NCBI RefSeq assembly: GCF_029784155.1
Contig: NC_073692.1
Coordinates: 429,827,324-429,891,323 of the forward strand
Direction: 5' to 3'
Source of the DNA: Uranotaenia lowii
Lineage: Eukaryota; Arthropoda; Insecta; Diptera; Culicidae
DNA: 64,000 nt
Both the position numbers and the translations under genes were made by a program. Below, piece by piece: positions 1 through 11,943 of this stretch. The notes beneath the pieces are model-generated. The model had not been told where the DNA came from and searched no databases. It saw only the letters and a program-made list of their open reading frames with translations. The stretch's first letter is position 1, and the number at the start of each line of letters is the position of its first letter.

Positions 1-1176
1 TAAAATTGTAAAATTGTAAAATTGTAAAATTGTAAAATTGTAAAATTGTAAAATTGTAAAATTGTAAAATTGTAAAATTGTAAAATTGTAAAATTGTAAA
101 ATTGTAAAATTGTAAAATTGTAAAATTGTAAAATTGTAAAATTGTAAAATTGTAAAATTGTAAAATTGTAAAATTGTAAAATTGTAAAATTGTAAAATTG
201 TAAAATTGTAAAATTGTAAAATTGTAAAATTGTAAAATTGTAAAATTGTAAAATTGTAAAATTGTAAAATTGTAAAATTGTAAAATTGTAAAATTGTAAA
301 ATTGTAAAATTGTAAAATTGTAAAATTGTAAAATTGTAAAATTGTAAAATTGTAAAATTGTAAAATTGTAAAATTGTAAAATTGTAAAATTGTAAAATTG
401 TAAAATTGTAAAATTGTAAAATTGTAAAATTGTAAAATTGTAAAATTGTAAAATTGTAAAATTGTAAAATTGTAAAATTGTAAAATTGTAAAATTGTAAA
501 ATTGTAAAATTGTAAAATTGTAAAATTGTAAAATTGTAAAATTGTAAAATTGTAAAATTGTAAAATTGTAAAATTGTAAAATTGTAAAATTGTAAAATTG
601 TAAAATTGTAAAATTGTAAAATTGTAAAATTGTAAAATTGTAAAATTGTAAAATTGTAAAATTGTAAAATTGTAAAATTGTAAAATTGTAAAATTGTAAA
701 ATTGTAAAATTGTAAAATTGTAAAATTGTAAAATTGTAAAATTGTAAAATTGTAAAATTGTAAAATTGTAAAATTGTAAAATTGTAAAATTGTAAAATTG
801 TAAAATTGTAAAATTGTAAAATTGTAAAATTGTAAAATTGTAAAATTGTAAAATTGTAAAATTGTAAAATTGTAAAATTGTAAAATTGTAAAATTGTAAA
901 ATTGTAAAATTGTAAAATTGTAAAATTGTAAAATTGTAAAATTGTAAAATTGTAAAATTGTAAAATTGTAAAATTGTAAAATTGTAAAATTGTAAAATTG
1001 TAAAATTGTAAAATTGTAAAATTGTAAAATTGTAAAATTGTAAAATTGTAAAATTGTAAAATTGTAAAATTGTAAAATTGTAAAATTGTAAAATTGTAAA
1101 ATTGTAAAATTGTAAAATTGTAAAATTGTAAAATTGTAAAATTGTAAAATTGTAAAATTGTAAAATTGTAAAATTG
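1..1176. repeat. 8-bp satellite, TAAAATTG unit (147 copies)
   Basis: The window opens inside a perfect tandem array of TAAAATTG; the 1176 bases hold exactly 147 units and I saw no variant. The period of 8 puts TAA in every forward frame, so nothing is coded on the plus strand. The left edge lies outside the window. Confidence 0.98.
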
Positions 1177-1805
1177 TAAAATTCTAAAATTCTAAAATTC
1201 TAAAATTCTAAAATTCTAAAATTCTAAAATTCTAAAATTCTAAAATTCTAAAATTCTAAAATTCTAAAATTCTAAAATTCTAAAATTCTAAAATTCTAAA
1301 ATTCTAAAATTCTAAAATTCTAAAATTCTAAAATTCTAAAATTCTAAAATTCTAAAATTCTAAAATTCTAAAATTCTAAAATTCTAAAATTCTAAAATTC
1401 TAAAATTCTAAAATTCTAAAATTCTAAAATTCTAAAATTCTAAAATTCTAAAATTCTAAAATTCTAAAATTCTAAAATTCTAAAATTCTAAAATTCTAAA
1501 ATTCTAAAATTCTAAAATTCTAAAATTCTAAAATTCTAAAATTCTAAAATTCTAAAATTCTAAAATTCTAAAATTCTAAAATTCTAAAATTCTAAAATTC
1601 TAAAACTCTAAAATTCTAAAATTCTAAAATTCTAAAATTCTAAAATTCTAAAATTCTAAAATTCTAAAATTCTAAAATTCTAAAATTCTAAAATTCTAAA
1701 ATTCTAAAATTCTAAAATTCTAAAATTCTAAAATTCTAAAATTCTAAAATTCTAAAATTCTAAAATTTTAAAATTTTGTAATTCCAAATTCTAAATTTTA
1801 AAATT
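1177..1805. repeat. 8-bp satellite, TAAAATTC unit with decayed edge
   Basis: From 1177 the unit changes by one base to TAAAATTC and repeats about 73 times to 1760, in phase with the preceding block. One variant unit, TAAAACTC, lies at 1601-1608. From 1761 to about 1805 the units decay into irregular AT-rich DNA. The clean switch implies separate homogenisation of two sub-arrays, by slippage or unequal exchange. Confidence 0.97.
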
Positions 1806-2582
1806 CTTTAACTCTATTAACACGATTCTACAATACTTTAATCTTAACATTGTAAGATTTCAATTTATTTTTGTCATCAATTCACAAGTGCAATTTCTCA
1901 ACTAAAAAAAACTAAAAGCGATTAATGCCTTTTAATATTTATACAGTGACGAACTCCAACATTTCAGATTATGTTTCTTACTTGATTGATTGCTCGTGAG
2001 ATATATGCAAATATGCGAGAGTATATGGTTCAAATCAGATGTCCTACTTATTTTTTGCAAAAACCTGGAAAGTGAAGATAACATACCTGCGAGCTAAACT
2101 GTTTTAATGATAAAATCCAATTACTTTCAGCTTAAAAATGTAGTCACAATAACTGCAAGGAATCACTTTTCACAAATTTATCCTCGCTATTTTCTGCAGC
2201 AGCGTCACAACCACATCTTTTGATATTATTCAGTTGCAGATAACCGTAATCAGACAGCACAAGGTGACAACACTAAGCAGGAAACATCCACAGCCAGCTA
2301 AATCTGGGGCTCATGATAGAGATCGAATGTCTGTTGAACAATGCGCACTTTTTCACTTTACGTGCCTGGGGTTAATTTTCACAGTTTTCTTTAAAATAAT
2401 TCCAGGAAATATAATTTAGAACCTGAAGATTCGACCAAATATGCTTGCTAATGATTTATTTGTTTTATCAATATATATTTGTAGAATAATGATTCCTTAA
2501 CAATTTTACAAGAATTGGAGCACCAAATTAAAACGTCCTTTATCACCAGTAAAAGTTTATCAACTGAAACAAACGTATGAGA
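1806..2582. other. AT-rich stretch, nothing recognised
   Basis: No gene, TIR or tandem repeat was recognised between the satellite and the gap. A 61-codon ORF at 2234-2419 has no recognisable motif and is no longer than chance would give. Confidence 0.5.
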
Positions 2583-3082
2583 NNNNNNNNNNNNNNNNNN
2601 NNNNNNNNNNNNNNNNNNNNNNNNNNNNNNNNNNNNNNNNNNNNNNNNNNNNNNNNNNNNNNNNNNNNNNNNNNNNNNNNNNNNNNNNNNNNNNNNNNNN
2701 NNNNNNNNNNNNNNNNNNNNNNNNNNNNNNNNNNNNNNNNNNNNNNNNNNNNNNNNNNNNNNNNNNNNNNNNNNNNNNNNNNNNNNNNNNNNNNNNNNNN
2801 NNNNNNNNNNNNNNNNNNNNNNNNNNNNNNNNNNNNNNNNNNNNNNNNNNNNNNNNNNNNNNNNNNNNNNNNNNNNNNNNNNNNNNNNNNNNNNNNNNNN
2901 NNNNNNNNNNNNNNNNNNNNNNNNNNNNNNNNNNNNNNNNNNNNNNNNNNNNNNNNNNNNNNNNNNNNNNNNNNNNNNNNNNNNNNNNNNNNNNNNNNNN
3001 NNNNNNNNNNNNNNNNNNNNNNNNNNNNNNNNNNNNNNNNNNNNNNNNNNNNNNNNNNNNNNNNNNNNNNNNNNNNNNNNNN
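2583..3082. other. Assembly gap (500 N)
   Basis: Exactly 500 consecutive Ns, a round number typical of an arbitrary scaffold gap, so the true distance between 2582 and 3083 is unknown. Any ORF crossing it is an artefact. Confidence 0.99.
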
Positions 3083-4559
3083 CACTGCTGGGAATATTCA
3101 TTCTACGACAGAAAAGAATGTCGATAACTCAATTTCAATAAACGTGTCTACAAAACAGATGAGCAAAGCAGCAATCAGACCCATTCCTCCACCGGCAGGC
3201 AGAACGTCGCCCCAGAGAATAATCCTGCAGTAAAAAACGGGTGATTACCGCACGTAATTTAAACAATAAGTCAACCAGAGATTCTGAAACCATCTAAACA
3301 TTGGTGGAAAACCTTCGACGAGATTATTTTACATCACATACCTACATAATAACTAGGTGGAGCTGGGTGTTGTTTGTGCGCCACCAGCATGTCCGGCATT
3401 ATTGGCAGTATCCTTGGAATTTCTCACATTTTACCGCGCGCTGTTGATGACATTGACTGAGGCCGAGACTGACCGGGTGTGTGTCATTCATGCGCCTGCA
3501 GGGGGATTTGCTAATAGGGCAGTACAGTAAAGGACGCTACCTATTACAAACTTTGTCTCCACCATATTTAATTTGTATTTAAATGTTACAACTATCGAAA
3601 ATTCCATTCGTTGTTGAAGGTAAAGAGAAGAAGAAAACTTTAATCGTTTAATTAAAAAAAAAATCTTTCAGATTTCCATGAAATTATTCGCTGAAAACGA
3701 TCATTAATTTTTTTTTCAGTTACCCAAAAACAATATTTTTTTTTCAAAGTCAATAACTTAACTAAAATAGACATTGAATATTAAATGTACTTTTTCTTTT
3801 AATTCGAACCTTATATTCCAAAGCCTTGCGGGTTAACATTTTTTTTTGTAGGAACAATATTGTGCCTTCGGAAGTGCCTCAAGGTAATAATCTGGGACCA
3901 TCATTTGACATGCTTCACTAGAAACTAAAAGCACAGACCCATAGACAGGACAATTAGAAAAAAAAACGACTGAATTTTTCGCAATGACGATTATTGCCAT
4001 CTTGCGGTGACATTGCCTACCAATCAATTACAAGTCTAAAATGGATCATGTTCAACTATAAAATATTTGGCGTTTCTCACTACAACCTTATCATTTATAA
4101 AGACATGTTGTGTTGTTCTCTTCTTTAAACTAATTTCATTATAATTACAATTAGAAGATTTCATAAGCCTTTTAGAAGGATTGGAATTAACACCGGCCTT
4201 TTTTAGGATTTAAAAAATCATATGAATTACATCATTTACAACTCATTGGCGGTTTATGAATGGCTGGATCTCGGAATATCCTCCATGATCCCGTTCCTAC
4301 CTATTTCTTTTAAATAATAGAATAATCTTGGAGTCTCAGCACATGGAAAATTCAAAATAAACCAAATATAAAATTAAAGAATACTATTTAAAAAAGATGC
4401 CCAACCATGCGTTTCAAATTTTTAAACGTTTGCTTTAAGTAAGTAACCTCTGAAGTGAAGGAAACAAGGTTGTACAAAATATTATTAAATGAAATAATGT
4501 GTGCATCTCACTTACTCTAATGCAAATCCAGCACTCAAACGGTGCAAAAATTCCATCGT
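3083..4559. other. AT-rich stretch, nothing recognised
   Basis: No coding signature or repeat family was recognised. The right part grades into the TTTTGTCATT-like minisatellite. Confidence 0.45.
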
Positions 4560-7425
4560 CTATTTAATTAAATTGTAAAACAATGTTTTCAATTATGTCA
4601 GTTTTGTCAATATGTTCATTTTGTCTAGTTTGTCATTCTTTCCAATTTAATTAATTATACAACTTTTTCTATTTAATCAATTTTGTAAATTTGATCAGTT
4701 TTGTTATTATTATAAAATTTGGCAATTTTGTCCAAATAGTCAATTTTGCGAATTCATTCAATTAGGCAATTTCATCATTGTTATTTTTGTCATTTTGGTA
4801 ATTTCGTCATTTATGTAATTTTTGTCATTTTTAACATTTTTGTCATTTTTAACATTTTGTCATTGTAGTAATTATTTTAATTCTAGTATTTTTTACATTT
4901 TGACCATTTTGTTCAGTTAGACATTTTGGTAATTTTGGTCATTTTTGTTAATTATGTCATTTATATCATTTTTGATGTTTTTGGTCTTTTTTTTTTTCAT
5001 TTCAATCATTTACGACATTTTTGTCATTCGTCATTTTTGTTATTTAAGTTATTTTGGTCATTTTAGTCCTTTAAGTCATTTTAGTTGTTTTTGTCATTTT
5101 CGCCAATTTTGTAATTTTTGCCATTTTTGTTATTTTGGTCATTTTTGTCATTTTTGTTATTTTGATCGTTTTTGTCATTTTGGTCATTTAAGTCATTTCA
5201 GTCATTTCAGTCATTTTAGCCATTTTTAGTCATTTTGGTGATTTCAATCATTTTAGTCAGTTTCGTCATTTTTGGTTATTTTCGTCATTTTAGTCATTTT
5301 TGTCATTTTGGTCATTTTGGGAATTTTATTCATTTTTGTCATTTCAGTCGTTTCAGTCACTTTAGTCAATACAGTAATTTTGGTCATGTTCGCCATTTCT
5401 GTTATTTTTTGTAATTTTTGCCTTTTTTGTCATTTATGTCATTTATTCTCATTTTAATCATTTTTTAATCAATTTTTTCATTCTTGTCATTTTTGCCATT
5501 TATCTCATTTTTGTCATTTTGGCCAGTTAAGTCAATTTTGTCATTTCTAGTCATATTGGCCATTTTTGTAATTTTGATCATATTTGTTTTGTCATTTTGG
5601 TCTCTTTTGTCCTTTGTCTTTTTCTGTCATTTTTGTCATTTAAGTCATTTTTGGCAATTTAGACTTTATAGTCTTTTTGGTCAATTTCGCCATTTATGTC
5701 AATTTTGTCATTTTTTGTTATTTTTGTAATTTTTGTCATTTTTGTCATTTCTGTCATTTTTGGTCATTTTTGTCATTTCTGTCATTTTTGTCATTTTTGT
5801 CATTTTTGTCATTTTTTGTTATTTTTGTTATTTTTGTTATTTTTGTTATTTTTGTCATTTTTGTCATTTCTGTCATTTTTTGTCATTTCTGTCATTTTTG
5901 TCATTTTTGTCATTTTTGTCATTTTTGTCATTTTTGTCATTTTTGTCATTTTTGTCATTTTTGTCCTTTTTGTCATTTTTGTCATTTTTGTCATTTTTGT
6001 CATTTTTGTAATTTTGTCCTAATTGTCATTTTTGTCATTTTAATCATTTTTGTCATTTTTCTCTTTTTTGTCATTTTTGCCTTTTTTGTCATATCTGTAA
6101 TTTTTGTCGTTTTTGCCATTTTGGTCACTTTCGCCATTTTTGTCAGTTTTGTAGTTTTTGACATTTTTATCATTTTCGCCTGTCATTTTTGTCATTCTTG
6201 TCATTGTTATTATTTTTGTCTTTTTCGCTCATTTTTGTCAGTATTTTCAGTATTATAATAATTAAGTAATTTTAGTCATTATTATAATTTTAGTCATTTT
6301 TGTCATTTTAGAAATATTAGTCATTTTCGTCATTTTTGTCATTTTTATCATTTTTGTCATTTTGTTCATGTTGGGCATTTTGGACATTTTTGTCATTTTT
6401 GTCATATTTGTCATTTCCAACATTTTCGTCATTTTCGCCATTTTTATCATTTTTGTCATTTTTTGTAAGTTTTGTCATCTGAATCATTTTTGTTATTTTT
6501 GTGTTTTTGTCATTTTTTTCATTTTTGTCATGTTTTTCATTTTTGTCATTTCATTAATTTGTCAATTTTGTGAATTTTGTCAGTTTTGTCAATTTTTTTA
6601 TCAATTTTGTGATTTTCGTGAAATAGACTCTTTGTGTCGTTTTTATAAAATTTGTCAGTTTTAAAAATGTTGTCAATTTTTTTAATTTAATAACTTTTGT
6701 CATTGTTGTCATTTTTGTTATTTTTGTCATTTAAGCCATTTTGGTCATTTTAGTCATTTATGTCATTTTTGTCATTTTAGTAATTTTTGTCATTCTTCAT
6801 ATTTGTCAGTTTCGTCATTTTTATTATTTTGGGTATTTTTTTCATTTTAGTCATTTTAGTCATATTTGTCATTTTTGGCATTGTCACCATTTTTTTTTAT
6901 TTTTGTCATTTTGTATTTTTGTATTTTTTTCATTCTTGTCATTTTAGTCATTTTAGTCATATTTTCGCCATTTTTGTCATTTGAATCATTTTTGTTATTT
7001 TTGTCTTTTCAGTCATATCTGTCATTTTACTATTTTTGTCAATTTTGTTGGTTTTATCAGTTTTGTTAATTTTGTAAGTTTTGAAAAAAATATTTTATCA
7101 ATTCTGTAATTTTCGTCTTTTTTTTAAATTTGTCAGTTTTGAAAATGTTGTCAAATTTTTAAATTGGATCACTTTTGTCATTTTTGGAATTCTTTTTTAA
7201 ATTTTTCTATTATGTCAAATTGGTCATTTTTACGGGTTGGTAATTTTTTTAAATTTTTTACGGGTTGGTAATTTGTCATTTTTGTCGATTCTGTCGTTTT
7301 TGAAAATTTTGTTAATTTTGATGAGTTTTTTTTCCATTTTTCCATTTTTCTCAATTTGGCGTATTTTGACAATTTTGGCAATTGCATCGTTTTTGTTGAT
7401 TTTGTAAATTCTGTCAATTTTTATA
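4560..7425. repeat. Degenerate 9-bp GTCATTTTT minisatellite
   Basis: About 2.9 kb of diverged GTCATTTTT-like units. The purest core is at about 5696-6060, with many consecutive exact 9-mers; the flanks mix units such as GTCATTTTA, GTCATTTTG and GTTATTTTT. Because 9 is a multiple of 3, long spurious ORFs arise: (VIF)n, (SFL)n and (CHF)n on the plus strand and (MTK)n on the minus strand. I regard none as a gene, because they follow the repeat wholly and have no non-repetitive domain. A small related patch lies at 11700-11935. Confidence 0.95.
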
Positions 7426-7429
7426 GGTA

Positions 7430-8070
7430 AATATATGCTTTAATTCTTGGCGACCAAGAATTACTTAAACAATTTGCAATTTACTGAATTATGCTTTGGC
7501 CTAAACATTATGAAACCATGCTGGATTCTAGATGCCAGAAGGAACTTTGACGTTTTGTTATTAGTAAAAAATTTAAACAAAAAGGGGAAAATTTTCGATG
7601 AATAAAAATTTTATTTAACTAATGCTTTTTTCTCAGATATATCCAAAAAAGCAAATAGAATAAATTTGTAGGTCTTCTTCGAGAATTTTAAACGTTTTTT
7701 TTTTAATTATTGATAACTGCTAAGCGTTACTTTGAGTTTCAAAAACTGGTGTTTTTCTTGCCATTGAAAACACGCCGGTTTTCTGTTGCTTTTAACCGAA
7801 GCAACAAATTTGAAGGTCTTGTCTGGAATAAACGGAGTGTTAGAGCTTTTTATTGTGCTGGTTTGTTTCAATTTGCATGACACTTTTCCAACATTTGCTA
7901 TTTTGAGCCCACGGAACCATCTTTGGGATTCGATATCTCCTGCATCGACCACTTTACTTTGAAATGTTTTGGGTAAGAGCGATTGAGATATATAGACTTC
8001 CAGTAGCAGCTTCGATAAAAGTTCGTAATTTTTTTCAGTAACAATAAAGTCGGATGCCGAATCCGGAGGT
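7430..8070. other. Unassigned stretch with an unrecognised minus ORF
   Basis: A 124-codon ORF lies on the minus strand at 7707-8081, starting MPFLPPDSASDF. I recognise no domain or motif in it. It abuts a LINE 3' remnant, so it may be unrelated flank or chance. I do not call it a gene. Confidence 0.2.
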
Positions 8071-8074
8071 AAAA

Positions 8075-8220
8075 AGGGCATACAAAGCGCCGAAATCCAA
8101 ACTCTCTACGAGAACCTTGATTGGGACCAAGTGAAGACACTGGCTCTGAATCATCAACAGTGGGATCTTTTACCACGGCCCTATGTGCCGGAGAATCGAC
8201 GCGAGATAATGAGTAAATAA
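8075..8220 (+). pseudogene. 5'-truncated LINE ORF2 C-terminus
   Basis: The reading DQVKTLALNHQQW, followed after a one-base loss by FTTALCAGESTRDNE-stop, matches the second copy at 12770-12868 (DQVKTLARDRLQW RSFITALCTGGSARDH-stop). The ending resembles the C-terminus of ORF2 in mosquito non-LTR retrotransposons; the clade is not certain. Only the last 40 or so codons remain, as expected of a 5'-truncated insertion. A short TAAATAAGAAAGTAA tail follows, decayed compared with the (TAAG)n tail of the other copy. Confidence 0.7.
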
Positions 8221-10525
8221 GAAAGTAATGTTAAACTTTCCTGATTTAAGCATATCAAAAAAAAATATTAAGGAAATTTTAGGAAGAATTTTAGTCTGAA
8301 TTGAATAATTAAAAATAAACAGCTTTGGATATCGATATTGAATATGCTTTAAAATTGGAAAATCTCTAACTGAGTACAGGGTCACAGGGCACAACATATC
8401 GAGTTTATTTTCTGCTGTGCTGAAATCCAAACAGCTCGATTGATGAATGTTGGCATCAGCGTCCAAAGTAATGACATATGTACATATTTGCCTACAACAA
8501 ACCACCTCTTTAAAATAGTAAAAAAAAACCCTAAATGCACGTGCAAACGATAATCGTCCTCCCGTCTCGACCGAAAATCGCTTTCAAATTTGCGAAATCT
8601 TTCAACTAGAAGATTCTATCAGAGGGCCGTTCTTACCATATCGTTCAAATAAATTACCACCAATTTCCTCCCGGTTATTAATTATTTATCCGGTCGGTCA
8701 GTCAGCCAGCCAGCCACTTTTCGCATAGATCGGGTGTCGTATTTTTGCTCTTTCCCGTATCGTAGATGGGATGGGGAAAGGTTTCGAATGTTTACGTCCA
8801 ATCCAGTGTGATCCATTCGCCGAGCCGCAGAGGGTATAGGATGGCACATAAAACAATTCCGAGATTTTTTTCGCGCCCCAAACTGGAAGATATGCGGAGA
8901 GAATTGGCCATAAATATCTCAAGTGCATTCAGAAGTCGTTCGTAAAAATTAGCTCCAAATACCGGTCATAATCCACGTGGAATTAGCCTAAGATTTACGG
9001 CCATCTGCCGATGGATATTTACACTTTCGGTGTGTATAAATATAACCCTGAATGTTGTACGGTCAGCAGAAAAGTGTTCTACTTGTTTCGGCTTTTCCTC
9101 GCTTACGGAAAATGCCTTTCCAACACATATGATCCCCAATTCTCGCTAAAGCTTAAAGAATACTTAGGTAGGTGCTGGTTGTTTGGTTGTTGGTCAGGTC
9201 AGCTTGAGACCAGCTGCTGGGCGAAAAAAATGGATGTTTTGAGAGATTGTAATCGGGAAATTGCTGGGCGCCAGTCAAGCATGAAATTAAAACAACCAAC
9301 AACTGTAGTAAGGTACGGTACAACGCAGGAGGAGAAATGGGTAAGCGGGGCGGCCATTCACCGAGAGTCATTCAACAGTGCTTCGGCAAAGTTCGAGCCA
9401 AGTGCGCACGAATTTGTTCAACTAAAAGTATCCACTGAAGCGGGGAAAACTATTAATACCGGAGGAAAGAAGCAACGCGATTTGAGTGGTTTTGTACACG
9501 GATAATGGACGGACATACATGCACAGATTCGATGGTTGGAAAAACACCCCAGTCCTCGCGCCCAGAATCGGGAATTAGAGCGATCCTCTTTCCCACCCAA
9601 TTGGAACGTCTTTTTGACGAGTAGCAAAGAGGAGGATGGGGCGATCCGGGTTCAGGTATATCTTCTCCAACCCGTGAGCACATGAGCTGGTACGCATTCG
9701 GTGAACGCATTATTAGACAAGACGATTCACGTACGTGCACCCCGATGGGATCCTGCTATATATTTTCGATTGAGAAATGTTTGAAATTCGTTTGTAAACA
9801 CAGGCGCACTTGTGTACTGACTTGTTTCTATTTAAATCACTCACTTATATTCGTACCCAAAGAGCAAGTATTCCTAAAAATATATCTACACCACATTATT
9901 GATTGGGGATTATTACACTATCAGCGCGCAAAAGTAACAGCAAGCTTATTTTTTATTTTGCAATCTTATGAAACTATTTTGTTTAACTTATAAACTTGTA
10001 AAGTCTCGTAAAAGTTGAGGTATTTTTTTAGTATCTGCACGCCGACTAAAGAGTACAGGACAAAATATATGGCACAAATTATATTTATCTTCATTTTAAT
10101 TTTAGGTGAGTTTTCTAGTTTGGTTAGGTAAAAAATTTTTTTTTTTCCAAGCAACCAACAGTCCCATAAACCAGGAACAAAAAAGCTTACTCAGCCCCAT
10201 CATTAGTATGTTCTATGCAGCTCAAAATTTAAGTGCTTATTGATTTTTAGTTCCAAAACAAGCCTTAATGATCTTTTATTCAGCTTCCCGAGGCCTTTCA
10301 ATTCAGCTTCCAAAAAATCATAAAATGAGCAAAAATTTCTCTCTCTAACTCAATTGTATCCTTGGGCCTCAATTCATATCACCTTCTCCCGATTATTGAC
10401 TGTGTTCAGTACATGGTGCCGCCATGATGCCACGCGCCGGATTCCAAACTCGACTAATTGCTCAATTGCTTCTTTCCTACATTTCCTACATATATTGCAC
10501 CAGAATGGTCACTCAAGTACCAAAT
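8221..10525. other. Unassigned; GC-richer island at 8540-9760
   Basis: The segment 8540-9760 is visibly richer in G and C than its flanks and shows no TE hallmark I recognise. The longest ORF is 164 codons (9011-9505, plus), starting MDIYTFGVYKYN, with no recognisable domain. It could be low-copy regulatory or UTR sequence. From 9760 to 10525 I see only AT-rich sequence. Confidence 0.3.
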
Positions 10526-10529
10526 TACT

Positions 10530-10620
10530 TATTGGAAAAAAAAAACTTGCCCGGCTTGGGGATCGAACCCTGACCTTCGTGGAGACCACGCCTAGATGTT
10601 GTTCTGAACTGAAACTAAAA
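10530..10620 (-). repeat. tRNA-like / SINE-like fragment
   Basis: On the minus strand GGTTCGATCC (10560-10569) is a good RNA polymerase III B box. It lies in CAGGGTTCGATCCCCAAG and is followed on that strand by CCGGGCAAG and a run of 10 T, which would terminate Pol III. I find no convincing A box and no complete cloverleaf, so this is a tRNA-derived remnant, not a tRNA gene. Confidence 0.45.
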
Positions 10621-10727
10621 CTCGAAGTGGTGATGTGATTTTGAAAGCATCTCACTCAATGCACTTTTTGTGACTTAGTCAATCCAGTTTTGGGCACTTT
10701 CGTGCCCTTTATGTGACTTAAGTCCCT

Positions 10728-10895
10728 TACAACGTACATAAAATTCACTTTTGCAACTTTCAATGAATACATATAGTTCACTCAATGGAATTGAGCAAAA
10801 TCAATCGCATACAACGTACATATTAATTACTTTTGCAACTTTAAAGTTCATTAACGAGAACATAAAGTTCACTCAAGGAATTTGGGCAGTAGATT
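10728..10895. repeat. Short tandem duplication (~83 bp unit)
   Basis: Two diverged copies stand side by side. Both contain ACAACGTACATA, ACTTTTGCAACTTT, an AGTTCACTCAA block and a terminal GGGCA or TGAGCA. The first copy runs about 10728-10800 and the second about 10812-10895. No gene is implied. Confidence 0.6.
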
Positions 10896-11253
10896 CTCTT
10901 TGTCAGCCGATATGTAACTTTTAAAGCCTTCATTCAGGTAAATATGTGACTTTTGGTTGCTTGGGTTATTTCGCAGTTTCCAAAATATTATTTTGTTTTC
11001 TTAATTTATCCAACACTTATTCAGATGAAACACTAAATAAGGAAAGTTTATAAGGAAAGTACCAAAAATGTGTACAAACGTCAACTAATCCAATAATGTC
11101 AAATCATAATTCATTTTCGAACAAAAATATCCAATGAAACTACAACCAAATATCGTCATTGCCGTCTCGAAAACTATCAACATTTTTTTGCAATCGTCTC
11201 ATTGCTGTCAATTTGTATAATTTTTATCATTTATTCAATGTCAGTCTTTTTAA

Positions 11254-11666
11254 CCCTCCTAAGCTGTTCGCAAAATATCTGTTTCGGAAAAAATGACTTG
11301 TAGTTTGTTGTCGTTCTCGTGGTCGCAAATGTTGACCGATTTTCATGATATTAGAATCATTTTAACATGTAGGGGTCCGATGAACATTTTGGCCTCTATC
11401 CACGATTTTCCGGTAGAAAAAAAATCGTACCTAATTAAAACAACAACATTTAATTTTGTCTCTGCTTCGCTGTATCTCTATTCTTAATGAACCGATTTTC
11501 TTAACTGAAATTTTAGTTTTTCCGTTAATTTCATAATCATTATTATAGAACATACGTGGTCTTCAAAATCTCAGTTCTTCAGTATTTATATTGGAATGAT
11601 GGAATGATGGAAGCATCTTATTTGAATATGCGCTTCGGGTCATATTGACCCGTACAGCTTTGGAGG
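11254..11666. mobile_element. piggyBac-like MITE with TTAA target duplication
   Basis: TTAA (11250-11253) is followed by CCCTCCTAAGCTGT. The right end reads ACAGCTTTGGAGG followed by TTAA (11667-11670). The termini are imperfect inverted repeats of about 14 bp beginning with C runs and flanked by TTAA, as in piggyBac-type elements. The body (413 bp) has no transposase ORF, so it is non-autonomous. The superfamily call rests on the TTAA target and the CCC start. Confidence 0.7.
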
Positions 11667-11699
11667 TTAAACAATAATGAATTCAAGTAAAATTTGCCA

Positions 11700-11938
11700 T
11701 TTTGGTTGCTTGAGTCATTTTTGTTTTTATTTTATTTTTTTTTTTTTTTTTGTCATTCTGATAATTTTATTCTTTTCCGCATTTTTTGTCGTTTTCTGAC
11801 TTTTTTCTTACTTGTTTTTGTTGATTTTGTGATTATTTTAAGGTTACGAGTCATTTTTATAATTTGAGTTTTATTGTCATTTTGGTCTTGTTTGCCATTT
11901 TTGCCGTTTCAACCATTTGAAAATAGCTTAACTTGATT
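11700..11938. repeat. Satellite-like fragment related to GTCATTTTT
   Basis: Irregular TTTTGTCATT-like units and a long T run resemble the 4.6-7.4 kb minisatellite. This is a small dispersed patch with no coding content. Confidence 0.5.
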
Positions 11939-11943
11939 GCACG

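Noticed and set aside
2448..3233. ORFs of about 180-218 codons around 2.5-3.2 kb
   Set aside because: They are open only because 500 Ns were translated as unknown residues.
5809..6003. (MTK)n minus-strand ORF
   Set aside because: It is the same minisatellite on the other strand; the Met codons come from the repeat.
5677..6258. 193-codon Cys/His/Phe-rich ORF
   Set aside because: It is the GTCATTTTT minisatellite read in frame (VIF, SFL and CHF tripeptides), with no independent domain.
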